Position numbers and translations under genes: made by a program
Origin: Bacteroidetes bacterium GWF2_49_14
GTDB lineage: Bacteria > Bacteroidota > Bacteroidia > Bacteroidales > UBA12481
DNA length: 51,938 nt
NCBI GenBank assembly: GCA_001769295.1
Contig: MEOR01000146.1
Location: 1-51,938, forward strand
Reading direction: 5' to 3'
Shown: in pieces, positions 40,893 to 51,546 of the stretch
Position numbering within the stretch: position 1 is the first letter of the stretch
How the letters are laid out: every line of letters starts with the position of its first letter
The notes under the pieces: model-generated
What the model was told of the DNA's origin: nothing
Database searches by the model: none
The model's input: the letters and a program-made list of their open reading frames with translations, nothing else

Positions 40893-43800
40893 ATGGGAAA
40901 GAAATGTAAAAGCAGATACAACCTGCCTTGTTTCTGCAAAACCCTGATGGTTATGAGATTCACACTATTTCTGGTATTTTTAAGCACAGGCGTATCTTTC
41001 GCCACCGACAGCTACTCCCAGGATGCAAAAATCTCCCTTTCACTGCGAAATGTGCCGGTGAGGGAGGTTTTTAGAGCCATTGAGGAACAAACGGAGTTTG
41101 TATTCTTCTACCAGGACCAGCAGATTGATCTGGACCGGAGAACCAGCATTGAGGTAAAAGAGAAGGTTATCAATGCAGTTCTGGATGAGATTTTTACCGG
41201 CACCCGGAATGTTTTCGTCATCCGGGACCGCCAGATTGTAATCGGAAAATCTGAAAAAAGGATACAGAGCGGAACCGGGAAAATTGAGCCGGTATTTCAA
41301 AAAGCCCTGGTGGAGCATAAAGTCACGGGAAAGGTGACAGATGCGGGAAATGGCGAGCGCCTTCCAAGTGTTAACATAGTGGTGGATGGCACGGCAATAG
41401 GGACAACCAGCGATAAGGACGGATTATATCAGATCGAAGCACCGTCACCAACCAGTGTCCTGCTGTTCAGTTTTGTTGGTTACATCCCTCAACGGATTCC
41501 TGTCAATTCCCGTTCAACCATTGATGTTTTCCTTGTGCCGGATGTGACGGAGCTTCAGGAAGTTGTAACGATCGGGTATGGTATACAGAAAAAAGTCAAC
41601 CTATCCGGTGCCGTGGATGTGATTACTTCAAAGAATTTAGACAGCCGTCCGGTGAATAACGTGGTGCAGGCCCTGCAGGGATTGGCGCCAAACCTCAATG
41701 TGGTGGTTGGTAATGAAGGAGGTGAACCCGGTGGCAAGAATCTCTTGAATATAAGGGGGATAGGCTCCATCAGCGGTTCGGGCGGCACTCCCTATATCCT
41801 GGTCGACGGAATCGAACAAAATATCTATAATATCAATCCCGATGATGTTGAAAATATCTCCGTGTTAAAAGACGCGGCAGCATCTGCAATTTATGGTGCC
41901 CGGGCAGCATTTGGGGTTATTCTGGTAACAACGAAAAAAGGTAAAACCAACGGTGTTACCCTCAATTATTCCACCAATTACTCGTATGCTTCACCGATTC
42001 ACCTGCCAAAACCGGTTAATTCCTTGTTATTCGCGGAATACATGAATCTGGCTGCGGCCAATGACGGCGCCGCCCCGGTTTTCCAGCCGATCATCATCGA
42101 GCAGATTAAGAAATATCTGGCGGGTGAACTGGAAGACTGGACCATGCCGATACCCTGGTCGCCGAATGGCTGGCTCACCTATGCAGGAGGCTGGGCGAAT
42201 ACCGATTGGTTTAAGGTTGATTATAAGGACAAGGTTCCCAAATCTGTACACAATATCAGTTTAAGCGGCGGGGACGAAAGAACCCAGTATTACATTTCCG
42301 GTTCCACTTTTAACCAGGAAGGGCTGCTGAGATTTGGCAATGATAATTATTTCAGGAATAACCTGAATGCAAGGATCAATACAAAGGTTTATGATTGGTT
42401 GCGCTTCAACTTCTTAACCAAGTTTAACCGAACCAACCTTGACCGGCCAAGCTACAATAAGGATCAGTTTTATAGTAACATAGCCCGGCGGTGGCCAACC
42501 AACGGCGTCTATTTCCCTGACGGGAACCTGAATTACGAAGGTGAACAGTTATGGCTTGAGAGAGGTGGACGGTATGTTGAAAACACCAACGAATTATCGG
42601 TTATTCCGGGTATAGAGATCGAGCCCCTGAAAGGATGGATCATTTTCGCCAATTACCGCTGGAAAATGAATACCAATGGCCATACCAATCATGAAGCCAA
42701 GGTGGCAGGAACTTTTGTCGATGGATCGCCTTTCTACCTGAGAGCCAATAACAACTACGCCACGAGCCTGTATGAGAGTTTTTACAATTCTCCGAATATC
42801 TATTCCACTTTTACCAAGTCTGTTGGTGATCATGAATTTACTGCGATGGCGGGGTTTGAACAAGAGGAAATCAATTATAAATCAGCATATTCCAGGAAAA
42901 ACGATTTGATAAGCGACCTGAAGCCTTCCCTCGGAACAGCTACTGGAAAGGAATTTGCTTCCGGTACACTGGGGCACTGGGCGACCAGAAGCTTTTTCGG
43001 CAGGTTGAATTATAATTTTAAGGGAAAATATCTGCTTGAGTTATCCGCTCGTAACGATGGCTCTTCAAAATTCGAGGATAGCTACCGTTGGGGTACGTTT
43101 CCATCGGGTTCGCTGGCCTACATTATCTCAAGGGAAAAATTCTGGGAAAATATCGAACCCTTTGTCAGCATGCTGAAGATCAGGGGTTCTTACGGATCCC
43201 TGGGTAATCAGGATGTTGCTAACTACCTCTATATTGAACGGTTACCCATTTACACCAGCCTCCCGTATATAATCGGAAGCGACCGGCCTAATTATGTTGG
43301 GATGGCCGGTCTGATTAGTCCGGGATTGACCTGGGAGAAAGTAAGGACATCCAATTTCGGGCTGGATGCCGGCTTCCTTAAGAACAGGCTGACGGTTTCT
43401 CTTGATTATTTCATCAGGAATACCTTTGATATGCTCGGACCGGCCGAATCTTATCCTTCAACCCTTGGAACCGAAGTGCCTAAATCAAATAATGCTGATT
43501 TGAGAACCAAGGGTTTTGAAATGGTTCTGGGTTGGAGAGATAACGCCGGTGATTTTCAATATGATGTCAGATTTTTGCTGTCAGATGCGACCACGAAAAT
43601 CATTAAATATCAAAATCCGCAGAATCTGTTGAGTGCTCCCTATTACGAAGGACAAACGCTTGGGGAGATATGGGGATACACCACCCTCGGACTATTCCAG
43701 TCTGATGAGGAGGCCAGCAGCTGGGATCAATCTTATATCTCACCGGATGTCTGGCATGCCGGAGATGTTAAATATGCCGACCTGAACGGGGACGGGAAAA

Positions 43801-44351
43801 TAAATAACGGAAGGAACACTCTCGACGATCATGGTGATCTGTCCATTATCGGAAATTCAATGCCCCGTTATTCCTATAGCTTTCTCCTCAATACCTCATG
43901 GAAGGGGATAAGCATGAATATGATCTGGCAAGGTGTTGGCCAGCGGGATCTCTGGCTGAATTCACCAAGTTTTTGGGGGGCAGGATGGATTTGGACTGCT
44001 GTTGCCTTTGAAGAACATATGGATTATTGGACAAAGGATAACCCTGATGCTTACTACCCGGGTCCACGAATGGACAAAGCCGGGCGAAACCGGCAGGTTC
44101 AGTCAAGGTACCTTCAGGATGGTGCATATCTGCGTCTTAAGTCGTTTCAATTGGGTTATGCACTGCCCGGTATCCTTACTAAAAAGGTCTTTATCAACAA
44201 CATCAGAGTGTTTGTCGTCGGAGAGAACCTGCTGACCTTTACCAAACTGATTAAAATATTTGATCCTGAGGCAACTGGCGGAGTTTACGGAGCAGGAGCC
44301 ATTTATCCGATTCAGAGAAGTCTGTCGCTAGGTTTAAACGTCACATTTTAA
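40893..44351 (+). CDS. SusC/RagA family TonB-linked outer membrane receptor with N-terminal STN domain
   Basis: STN: ISLSLRNVPVREVFRAIEEQTEFVFFYQDQQIDLD. Carboxypeptidase-like domain VTGKVTDAGNGERLPSVNIVVDGTAIGTTSDKDGLYQIEAP. Plug ALQGLAPNLNVVVGNEGGEPGGKNLLNIRGIGSISGSGGTPYILVDGI...DVENISVLKDAAASAIYGARAAFGVILVTTKKG. Confidence 0.97.
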   Translation: MGKKCKSRYNLPCFCKTLMVMRFTLFLVFLSTGVSFATDSYSQDAKISLSLRNVPVREVFRAIEEQTEFVFFYQDQQIDLDRRTSIEVKEKVINAVLDEIFTGTRNVFVIRDRQIVIGKSEKRIQSGTGKIEPVFQKALVEHKVTGKVTDAGNGERLPSVNIVVDGTAIGTTSDKDGLYQIEAPSPTSVLLFSFVGYIPQRIPVNSRSTIDVFLVPDVTELQEVVTIGYGIQKKVNLSGAVDVITSKNLDSRPVNNVVQALQGLAPNLNVVVGNEGGEPGGKNLLNIRGIGSISGSGGTPYILVDGIEQNIYNINPDDVENISVLKDAAASAIYGARAAFGVILVTTKKGKTNGVTLNYSTNYSYASPIHLPKPVNSLLFAEYMNLAAANDGAAPVFQPIIIEQIKKYLAGELEDWTMPIPWSPNGWLTYAGGWANTDWFKVDYKDKVPKSVHNISLSGGDERTQYYISGSTFNQEGLLRFGNDNYFRNNLNARINTKVYDWLRFNFLTKFNRTNLDRPSYNKDQFYSNIARRWPTNGVYFPDGNLNYEGEQLWLERGGRYVENTNELSVIPGIEIEPLKGWIIFANYRWKMNTNGHTNHEAKVAGTFVDGSPFYLRANNNYATSLYESFYNSPNIYSTFTKSVGDHEFTAMAGFEQEEINYKSAYSRKNDLISDLKPSLGTATGKEFASGTLGHWATRSFFGRLNYNFKGKYLLELSARNDGSSKFEDSYRWGTFPSGSLAYIISREKFWENIEPFVSMLKIRGSYGSLGNQDVANYLYIERLPIYTSLPYIIGSDRPNYVGMAGLISPGLTWEKVRTSNFGLDAGFLKNRLTVSLDYFIRNTFDMLGPAESYPSTLGTEVPKSNNADLRTKGFEMVLGWRDNAGDFQYDVRFLLSDATTKIIKYQNPQNLLSAPYYEGQTLGEIWGYTTLGLFQSDEEASSWDQSYISPDVWHAGDVKYADLNGDGKINNGRNTLDDHGDLSIIGNSMPRYSYSFLLNTSWKGISMNMIWQGVGQRDLWLNSPSFWGAGWIWTAVAFEEHMDYWTKDNPDAYYPGPRMDKAGRNRQVQSRYLQDGAYLRLKSFQLGYALPGILTKKVFINNIRVFVVGENLLTFTKLIKIFDPEATGGVYGAGAIYPIQRSLSLGLNVTF

Positions 44352-44353
44352 TC

Positions 44354-46123
44354 TTGAACACCATGAAAAGATATATATCATTCCTCCTTCTGAGCGGATT
44401 GCTCTTTACAGCATCCTGCAACAAGGACTTTCTGGAGCGATATCCATTGGATGAACTGTCTCCGACGTTTTTTTTCAATAATCCTGAGGAATTGCAATTA
44501 TTTGCGAACCGCTTCTACACCCTTTTACCGGCACACCAGGGCTATTTCAATACCTTCATGATTGACCGGAACAGCGATAACATAATTCCGGCCGTTTTCG
44601 ATGCCCGGCTGGGAGGAACCCGGCCACTTCCATCCTCTGCATTAGATGGAGGTTGGACCTGGTCTGACATCCGGCAGGCGAACTATTTCCTGGCTCATTG
44701 TGACAGTGCCGGGGGAGTACAGAAGGACATCGATCAAGCAGTCGGTGAGGTAAGGTTTTTCAGGGCTTTCCTGTACTTTGACAAAGTCAGGACCTTTGGG
44801 GATGTTCCATGGATCAATAAGCCCCTCAGCACAGATTCGCCGGAGCTGTTCCTGCCGAGAACCAGCAGAAAGATTATTGTGGATTCAATAATTGCCGATC
44901 TTGACAAGGCTATAAGTTTGTTATATCCTGCCGCAAAGGCCAGTGACTCACGGATCAACCAGGAAGTTGCGATGCTTTTTAAGGCACGTGTTTGCCTGTA
45001 CGAGGGAACCTGGGAGAAATATCATGCCGGAACTCCTTTCGGTGTGCCCGGTTCCGATGGTTCTCAATTTCTCCAGCAAGCTGCTGAATGCGCAGGACAA
45101 CTGATGAGCGGCACCCGTTTTAGTCTGTATAAGGGTCCCGTAAAGGAGGAATACTGGTCCCTGTTCAATCCGTTGGATTTAACCGGGAATCCCGAAGTCT
45201 TGCTCTGGAAGAAATTCGATGTCGGACTACAGGTCGTCAATAATGTTTCCAGAATTCTGTCAGGGGGCGGAGGCAATATTGGATTGTCCAAGGGTTTGAT
45301 AGACAGTTATTTGTGTACCGATGGCATGCCCCGTTCCGTAAGCCCGTTATTCATGGGTTATGATTCGATGGAGTCGGAGGTTGCCAATCGTGATCCACGT
45401 CTTGTCCAGACAATTTTTCTTAAAGGCTATGACCAGATTACCAATGCCCCCGGGGATGTTAAAAACCAAAAATTCAACCTTCCAGCGCTTGACGGGGCGG
45501 GTGAATTCCGGAATACATCGGGATATGCGCTGTACAAAGGTGTTAATCCCGATTTCATCAACCAGGGCAACAACGACGTTGGAACCCAGGGATCGATTAT
45601 CTTTCGGCTGGCTGAAGCCTACCTGATTTTTGCGGAAGCTAAAGCTGAGCTGGGTACAATCAATCAGGCTGATCTTGATAAATCCGTGAACCTTTTACGC
45701 GACAGGGTTGGGATGATTCACCTGGATATTAACAATATCGTATCTGACCCGATGTGGGATTTTCCAAATCTAAGTCCGATAATCAACGAGATCAGGCGGG
45801 AGCGTAGGGTGGAACTGGTTTGTGAAGGATTCAGGTGGGACGATCTGGCCCGATGGAGGGCTCATCACCTGCTGGTCGGTAAACGCCTCAAGGGTGTTAA
45901 ATATCTCGGGACCAATCTGGAAGGTGCATATAAGGACTTTCTGGGAAATCCGACTATTTTTATCGGGCATAACCTGTATGTGGATGATAATGGGTTTGTT
46001 GATCCTTATCAGGTTGCATTGCCCGGCGGATTCGGTTTTAATCCGGGACGCGATTACCTGTCGCCCATACCTTCGGATGAATTGACTCTGAACAGCGCTC
46101 TGACACAAAACCCCGGCTGGTAA
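44354..46123 (+). CDS. SusD/RagB family nutrient-binding outer membrane lipoprotein
   Basis: LLFTASCNKDFLERYPLDELSPTFFFNNPEELQLFANRFYTLLP; AVGEVRFFRAFLYFDKVRTFGDVPWI; RLAEAYLIFAEAKAELG; IINEIRRERRVELVCEGFRWDDLARWRA. Confidence 0.97.
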   Translation: MNTMKRYISFLLLSGLLFTASCNKDFLERYPLDELSPTFFFNNPEELQLFANRFYTLLPAHQGYFNTFMIDRNSDNIIPAVFDARLGGTRPLPSSALDGGWTWSDIRQANYFLAHCDSAGGVQKDIDQAVGEVRFFRAFLYFDKVRTFGDVPWINKPLSTDSPELFLPRTSRKIIVDSIIADLDKAISLLYPAAKASDSRINQEVAMLFKARVCLYEGTWEKYHAGTPFGVPGSDGSQFLQQAAECAGQLMSGTRFSLYKGPVKEEYWSLFNPLDLTGNPEVLLWKKFDVGLQVVNNVSRILSGGGGNIGLSKGLIDSYLCTDGMPRSVSPLFMGYDSMESEVANRDPRLVQTIFLKGYDQITNAPGDVKNQKFNLPALDGAGEFRNTSGYALYKGVNPDFINQGNNDVGTQGSIIFRLAEAYLIFAEAKAELGTINQADLDKSVNLLRDRVGMIHLDINNIVSDPMWDFPNLSPIINEIRRERRVELVCEGFRWDDLARWRAHHLLVGKRLKGVKYLGTNLEGAYKDFLGNPTIFIGHNLYVDDNGFVDPYQVALPGGFGFNPGRDYLSPIPSDELTLNSALTQNPGW

Positions 46124-46152
46124 ACCCGTCTGAATCTTTTAACCTGGGAGTC

Positions 46153-48840
46153 ATGAGTATCAGGCAGATTTCGAGGAGGCTGTTCATGATCCCGGTTGTT
46201 GCGCTTGCTTTAACCGCCTGCACAGAAACCGTTTCTATGCGCAAACTGGCAAGGGAGATGGCCGACAGAACGCATCTGACTTATCTGCCGGGCGAGGATT
46301 ATTCTCTTAAACAATTCAGCAGTTATAATCCTGCCTCAGTCGAACCCGGTAAGCCCGGATGGTTTGAGAATAATGACCTGTCTCATTTCATCAGGATTGA
46401 AAACAACGGAGGCCGGCGGGAGTTCGTTTTATTTGATGCTGCCGGGCCCGGAGCCATTGTCCGCTGGTGGATGACTTTTTATAAAGCCCAAAACGGCATT
46501 CTGCGGGTTTACATTGACAACGATACAATTCCCTCAATCAAAGGGGCGCCTGTTGAGGTACTGAGCGGCACGCTGCTCACTGCGCCACCGTTTGCAAAGT
46601 CGGTGCAGGACGGCGCCCCTTTGGGGGAGGAGGGGAGGGATTATGACCATAACCTCTATCTGCCCGTACCCTTTTCCCGCCACTGTAAAATTACCTATGA
46701 ATGCGATTCCCTGAGGCTCCTGTATGAGTATGAAGGGACTCTCGTTCCTCAAGGGTACTACTGGCCGGATGTGTTTTATAATATCGGCTACCGGGATTAT
46801 AACGGCAAGGTGAAGGTGGAATCTTTTTCCGAAAAGGCACTTAAGAGAGCCTCTTCTGTTTTAAATGAGGCCGGGCAGCAACTGCTTAATGATCAGGTAT
46901 CTTCGGATTATGAGGAGCCATTTGATGAAATACTCAGGCCGGGCGATTCAGCCGTTATTGAATTTACCGGTAAACGTCAGGCGATTAACCATATCGTAAC
47001 AGAATTGGAGGCTGAGAACAAAAATCAAGCCCTCCGCTCAACGGTAATCAAAGCCTCCTTCGACGGAAATAAAACAATATGGACTCCTGTCGGTGAATTT
47101 TTCGGGTCGGGATACACCACAAATCCTCATAAAACGTGGATGAATAAAGCAGACATGAAGGGCATACTGGAGTCTTACTGGATTATGCCCTTCCGGGATA
47201 GCTGCTCAATTGTTTTTATTAATTATGGAAATGAGAACATCCGGATCAGGGGGGTATGCGGAGTAATTCCCTATCAATGGAAGAAAAGCAGCATGTACTT
47301 CCATGCCTCCTGGCATGAATATAATAAGGTTAAAACCAGAGATATAGCTGGTGCCCCGTTCGATCTGAACTTTATTGATATCCGGGGAAGGGGCCTCTAT
47401 GTCGGTGATCAGGTCACCCTGTTCAATAATTCCTATAAATGGTGGGGAGAGGGTGATGAAAAGATTTTTGTTGACGGGGAAGCTTTCCCCTCAAGTTTTG
47501 GCACCGGATCTGAAGATTACTACGGATATTCCTTCGCCCGGCAGGAACCCTTCTCTCACCCCTTTATTTCACAGCCGGAGGGAACCGGTAATATGAACTG
47601 GGGCATATCGGTTAATATGCGCCATCGGTCCCTCGACGCAATCCCTTTCCATACTTCCATAAGTTCAAATATCGAGCTTTGGCACTGGGATGCGATCTGC
47701 ATGAACTATGCCCTTACAACCTATTTCTACGCATTACCCTCCTGCACTACCAATATTTCCCCTGATATTGAGGGTACCAAAAGGGCTGTCGCCAGAAGTA
47801 AAGGCGACCTGGATTGTGATCCGGCAAAGGAGCAACAGTCAGATTATTATACTGCCGCCGATTTTTTACATGTACCCAAGATCGATGCTCACTTTCATTA
47901 CCTCACACATGACGACCGGTACATGAAGTTTGCCGCCTCACAGAATTTTCAACTCCTGACACCCATCTGGGATGGAGAAGAGGTATCTGTTGCAGATCAG
48001 CAAAGAGTCTCAAATGCGCTCAGGCTTAAGTATCCGGAATCCTACGCCTATTTTATCACATTCCCGGCCAACCGGTTCGCCGATCCGGATTTTGCTGACA
48101 AAACCATTGCATTAATTAAGGAAGCTATCCGTTCCGGTGCAACCGGGGTTAAAATCTGGAAAAACATCGGGATGGTAATCAAGGGTCATGAAGGCAACTA
48201 TCTGATGGTTGATGACCCGGTGTTTGATCCGGTTTTTAATTATCTGGAAGCTGCTGATATTCCGGTTATTGCACACCTTGGGGAACCTAAGGATTGCTGG
48301 CTGCCTGAGGATCAGATGACCGACCCGTCGGATGTGGTTTATTACAAAAATAACCCGCAGTATTATATGTTCCTGCATCCCGGGGTGCCTTCTTACGAGG
48401 CCCAGATCGAGGCACGCGATAATCTGCTTGAAAGCCATCCCCGGCTTGAATTTGTTGGAGCACACCTGGGCAGTCTTGAATGGAACCTCGATGAGCTCGC
48501 AAAACGGCTCGACCGGTTTCCCAATATGAAGGCTGATCTTGCAGCCCGCCTTTTCCATGTTCAATATCAGTCGGAACGGGATTATGAGGGGGTACGGAAT
48601 TTTATGATCCGATATCAGGACCGGATAATTTATGGGACCGACACTGAGGTCCATGATTTTCCGGGAATGAATCCTGATAAAACCATGGAAAACCTCCGAA
48701 GAGGCTGGCTGTCGCAATGGATCTACCTGGCCACCGATTCTATTCTGACGGTCAGGGGACTGAAACTGCCAAAAGAAGTTATTGATAAGATCTATTTTAA
48801 AAATGCTGAGTCCTATTTCCATCCCTTAATAATTAAATAG
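46153..48840 (+). CDS. DUF2961 (GH172-like) domain fused to a C-terminal amidohydrolase domain
   Basis: 895 aa. N-terminal FIRIENNGGRREFVLFDAAGPGAIVRWWMTF, LRVYIDNDTIPSIKGAPVEVLSG, SSFGTGSEDYYGYSFA. C-terminal VPKIDAHFHYLTHDD, AIRSGATGVKIWKNIGM, IPVIAHLGEP, LEFVGAHLGSLEWNLDELAKRLDRFPNMKADLAAR, IIYGTDTEVHDF. Confidence 0.9.
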   Translation: MSIRQISRRLFMIPVVALALTACTETVSMRKLAREMADRTHLTYLPGEDYSLKQFSSYNPASVEPGKPGWFENNDLSHFIRIENNGGRREFVLFDAAGPGAIVRWWMTFYKAQNGILRVYIDNDTIPSIKGAPVEVLSGTLLTAPPFAKSVQDGAPLGEEGRDYDHNLYLPVPFSRHCKITYECDSLRLLYEYEGTLVPQGYYWPDVFYNIGYRDYNGKVKVESFSEKALKRASSVLNEAGQQLLNDQVSSDYEEPFDEILRPGDSAVIEFTGKRQAINHIVTELEAENKNQALRSTVIKASFDGNKTIWTPVGEFFGSGYTTNPHKTWMNKADMKGILESYWIMPFRDSCSIVFINYGNENIRIRGVCGVIPYQWKKSSMYFHASWHEYNKVKTRDIAGAPFDLNFIDIRGRGLYVGDQVTLFNNSYKWWGEGDEKIFVDGEAFPSSFGTGSEDYYGYSFARQEPFSHPFISQPEGTGNMNWGISVNMRHRSLDAIPFHTSISSNIELWHWDAICMNYALTTYFYALPSCTTNISPDIEGTKRAVARSKGDLDCDPAKEQQSDYYTAADFLHVPKIDAHFHYLTHDDRYMKFAASQNFQLLTPIWDGEEVSVADQQRVSNALRLKYPESYAYFITFPANRFADPDFADKTIALIKEAIRSGATGVKIWKNIGMVIKGHEGNYLMVDDPVFDPVFNYLEAADIPVIAHLGEPKDCWLPEDQMTDPSDVVYYKNNPQYYMFLHPGVPSYEAQIEARDNLLESHPRLEFVGAHLGSLEWNLDELAKRLDRFPNMKADLAARLFHVQYQSERDYEGVRNFMIRYQDRIIYGTDTEVHDFPGMNPDKTMENLRRGWLSQWIYLATDSILTVRGLKLPKEVIDKIYFKNAESYFHPLIIK

Positions 48841-48897
48841 TGAAATCAGGATTCTGCTTAGTGCTGGTCAGGAAGGCCATATATTAAAATTAACCAG

Positions 48898-50058
48898 ATG
48901 TTTACGCGAATTAAGAGTTTGTTTCGGGACATGGAAGTTTACCAGGTCCGGAATGCCACAGTTCTGTCCGGCGAAAGGGTGACTTCGGTGGATGCTTTAA
49001 GGGGATTTGACATGTTCTGGATTATGGGGGGTGACCTGGCATTCAAAGGCCTGGATGCTATTTTCCATAATAAAATATCCGGGTTTATCAGTCGCAATAT
49101 GGATCATTCTGAATGGCTTGGATTTCATTTTTATGACATCATTATGCCACTGTTTCTTTTTCTGGTCGGGGTCTCAATGGTCTATTCGTACAGGAAGCGT
49201 CTTATTGGCGGAGCGACTGATTCTTCCATCTGGAGGCATACGGTTAAACGGATTTTGATTCTTTGGGTACTCGGGATGATGGTTCAGGGCCAGTTGCTAA
49301 CCTATTCCATTGATAAAATCGAATTCTATTCCAATACCCTGCAGGCGATTGCTGCGGGGTACCTGATTGCCACGGTTTTCATTTTATACCTGCCGGTACG
49401 GTTTCAGATTTTATCAACCGCAGGGCTGATGCTGGCCTATTGGGCCCTGGTTGCCCTGGTTCCGGTAGATGGAACAACCTCCAATGCCTATGAAATGCAG
49501 GGAAATCTTCCCATGTATTTTGATCAGATGGTTTTAGGCCAGTTCCGGGGTTGGTGGCATTATGCATGGATTATTCCTTCCCTGAATTTTGGAGCAACGG
49601 TGATGCTGGGCGTTTTCACCGGATATATCATGCAGTCACGGTTAGACCAGCTGAAAAAGTTATATGTTCTGATCCTGCTGGGATCATCCCTTTTGATTTT
49701 GGGCTGCATCTTGAATGTATGGCATCCGGTATTAAAAAAAATCTGGACAAGCTCATTTGTCCTGTTTTCCGGTGGAATCTGTGTACTGATGCTGGCTGTT
49801 TTTTACCTGGTTATGGATGTATGGCGCATCCGGAAAGGCATGCGCTGGATGATAATTATTGGTTCCAATGCAATTGTTGCTTATGTTCTATGGCATCTCT
49901 TTGAGAAAAATTTTGTTGGTATGGCCGAAGTATTTTTAAACGGAGCAAAAACATGGATTGGGAATGCCTTTGACAGTTTGCGCTATGCCGGGGGATTCCT
50001 TATCTTGTACCTGATCCTTTGGTATATGTATCGGAATAAAACCTTTATCAAGATATAA
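48898..50058 (+). CDS. DUF5009 / heparan-alpha-glucosaminide acetyltransferase-like membrane protein
   Basis: GERVTSVDALRGFDMFWIMGGDLAFKGL; DIIMPLFLFLVGVSMVYSYRKR; multiple TM helices. Confidence 0.85.
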   Translation: MFTRIKSLFRDMEVYQVRNATVLSGERVTSVDALRGFDMFWIMGGDLAFKGLDAIFHNKISGFISRNMDHSEWLGFHFYDIIMPLFLFLVGVSMVYSYRKRLIGGATDSSIWRHTVKRILILWVLGMMVQGQLLTYSIDKIEFYSNTLQAIAAGYLIATVFILYLPVRFQILSTAGLMLAYWALVALVPVDGTTSNAYEMQGNLPMYFDQMVLGQFRGWWHYAWIIPSLNFGATVMLGVFTGYIMQSRLDQLKKLYVLILLGSSLLILGCILNVWHPVLKKIWTSSFVLFSGGICVLMLAVFYLVMDVWRIRKGMRWMIIIGSNAIVAYVLWHLFEKNFVGMAEVFLNGAKTWIGNAFDSLRYAGGFLILYLILWYMYRNKTFIKI

Positions 50059-51527
50059 TGAGGACAAATCGTCGTAATTTCTTTAGAATCGCCGGAGTTG
50101 CCGGAGCAGGACTTGTAGCGGGAGGATTGTCATCCTGCAAGTTGAAATCCGATGAACAGAAACCGGTTGTTTTAGGTTCCATCGGGGAAGCTGCCAACGC
50201 CGCACATAAGCAACTTTTCAACATGTGCGGCTATGCTGCCCCTAAACTGGAAACGGTTCGCATGGGTGTGATAGGACTGGGAATGCGCGGACCAGGTGCA
50301 GTTGAACGTATGTGCAATATAGAGGGTGTAGAGATTAAGGCTCTGTGCGATGTCAGACCCGACAGGGTGGAAGCCGCACAAAAAATTCTTGACGGACACG
50401 GATTGCCCCCGGCCAAAGCCTATGGCGGACGGCAGGATTCCTGGAAGGAAATGTGCCAGAGCAGCGAAATCGACCTGGTATATATCTGTACCCCATGGGA
50501 ACTGCATACCCCAATGGCCGTTTTTGCTATGGAAAATGGAAAACATGCTGCAAGCGAAGTCCCGGCTGCCACAACAATTGAAGAAGCCTGGCAGCTCGTT
50601 GAAACATCTGAACGAACCCGAAAGCATTGCATGATGCTCGAGAATTGCTGTTATGATTTTTTTGAGTTACTGACACTGAATATGGCCAGACAGGGTTTCT
50701 TCGGTGAAATATTGCATGTGGAAGGCGCATACATCCATGATCTAAGGTCGCTCAATTTCAGCAAGACGGGGTATACGGAAATGTGGCGGTTGAAGCATAA
50801 CCAGCACCGGAATGGAAACCTCTATCCAACCCACGGATTGGGGCCGGTTTGTCAGGCTCTGAATATTAACCGCGGAGACAGGATGGATTACCTGACCTCC
50901 ATGTCGGGAAATGATTTCCAACTGGCCGCAATGGCGGCTGATCTTGCCAAAGGGGATAGTTTCTTTAATGAATTTGCTACCAACGGGTATCGGGGAAATA
51001 TGAACTCGACCCTGGTGCGGACCGAAAAGGGGAAAACAATCATGATCCAGCATGATACCACCTCGCCTCGGCCCTATTCGAGAATTCATCTGGTGAGTGG
51101 TACGGCTGGTGTTGCAATCAAATGGCCGGAGCCTGAACGAATTGCAACAGGTCATAGTTGGTTTGATGCTAATGAGATGGAGGAAGTCAGGGAGAAATTT
51201 ACCCCTGAAATTGTGAAAAGGGTAGGGCAGATGGCAAAGGAAATTGGCGGCCATGGAGGTATGGATTTCCTGATGGACTGGAGGCTGATTGATTGCCTGC
51301 GGAATGGAATTGCACTCGATGAGGATGTTTATGATGCGGCCTTGTGGAGTTCAATTGCCCCTCTTACCGAATGGTCGGTGGCTAACAGATCGAACTCAAT
51401 TACGGTCCCCGATTTCACCTGTGGGTCTTATGCCGCAAACCTGCCGGTTGATATCGGCCTTTCGAAGGGTGGGAACACCCCTGTCAGGATTAAAAAAACG
51501 AATTCCCAAAACCAGCTGAAAATCTGA
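50058..51527 (+). CDS. Gfo/Idh/MocA family protein, GH109-like (alpha-N-acetylgalactosaminidase family)
   Basis: MRTNRRNFFRIAGVAGAGLVAGGLSSCK (Tat-like/lipoprotein leader). GVIGLGMRGPGAVERMCNIEGVEIKALCDVRPDRV; YICTPWELHTPMAVFAMENGKHAASEVPAATTIEEAWQLVETSERT; KHNQHRNGNLYPTHGLGPV; GHGGMDFLMDWRLIDCLRNG. Confidence 0.92.
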   Translation: MRTNRRNFFRIAGVAGAGLVAGGLSSCKLKSDEQKPVVLGSIGEAANAAHKQLFNMCGYAAPKLETVRMGVIGLGMRGPGAVERMCNIEGVEIKALCDVRPDRVEAAQKILDGHGLPPAKAYGGRQDSWKEMCQSSEIDLVYICTPWELHTPMAVFAMENGKHAASEVPAATTIEEAWQLVETSERTRKHCMMLENCCYDFFELLTLNMARQGFFGEILHVEGAYIHDLRSLNFSKTGYTEMWRLKHNQHRNGNLYPTHGLGPVCQALNINRGDRMDYLTSMSGNDFQLAAMAADLAKGDSFFNEFATNGYRGNMNSTLVRTEKGKTIMIQHDTTSPRPYSRIHLVSGTAGVAIKWPEPERIATGHSWFDANEMEEVREKFTPEIVKRVGQMAKEIGGHGGMDFLMDWRLIDCLRNGIALDEDVYDAALWSSIAPLTEWSVANRSNSITVPDFTCGSYAANLPVDIGLSKGGNTPVRIKKTNSQNQLKI

Positions 51528-51546
51528 AATATCAAAAGTCTTTAAA

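Noticed and set aside
41040-44235. Antisense ORFs within susC
   Set aside because: Shadow ORFs. The SusC frame is continuous with strong motifs over 1152 codons.
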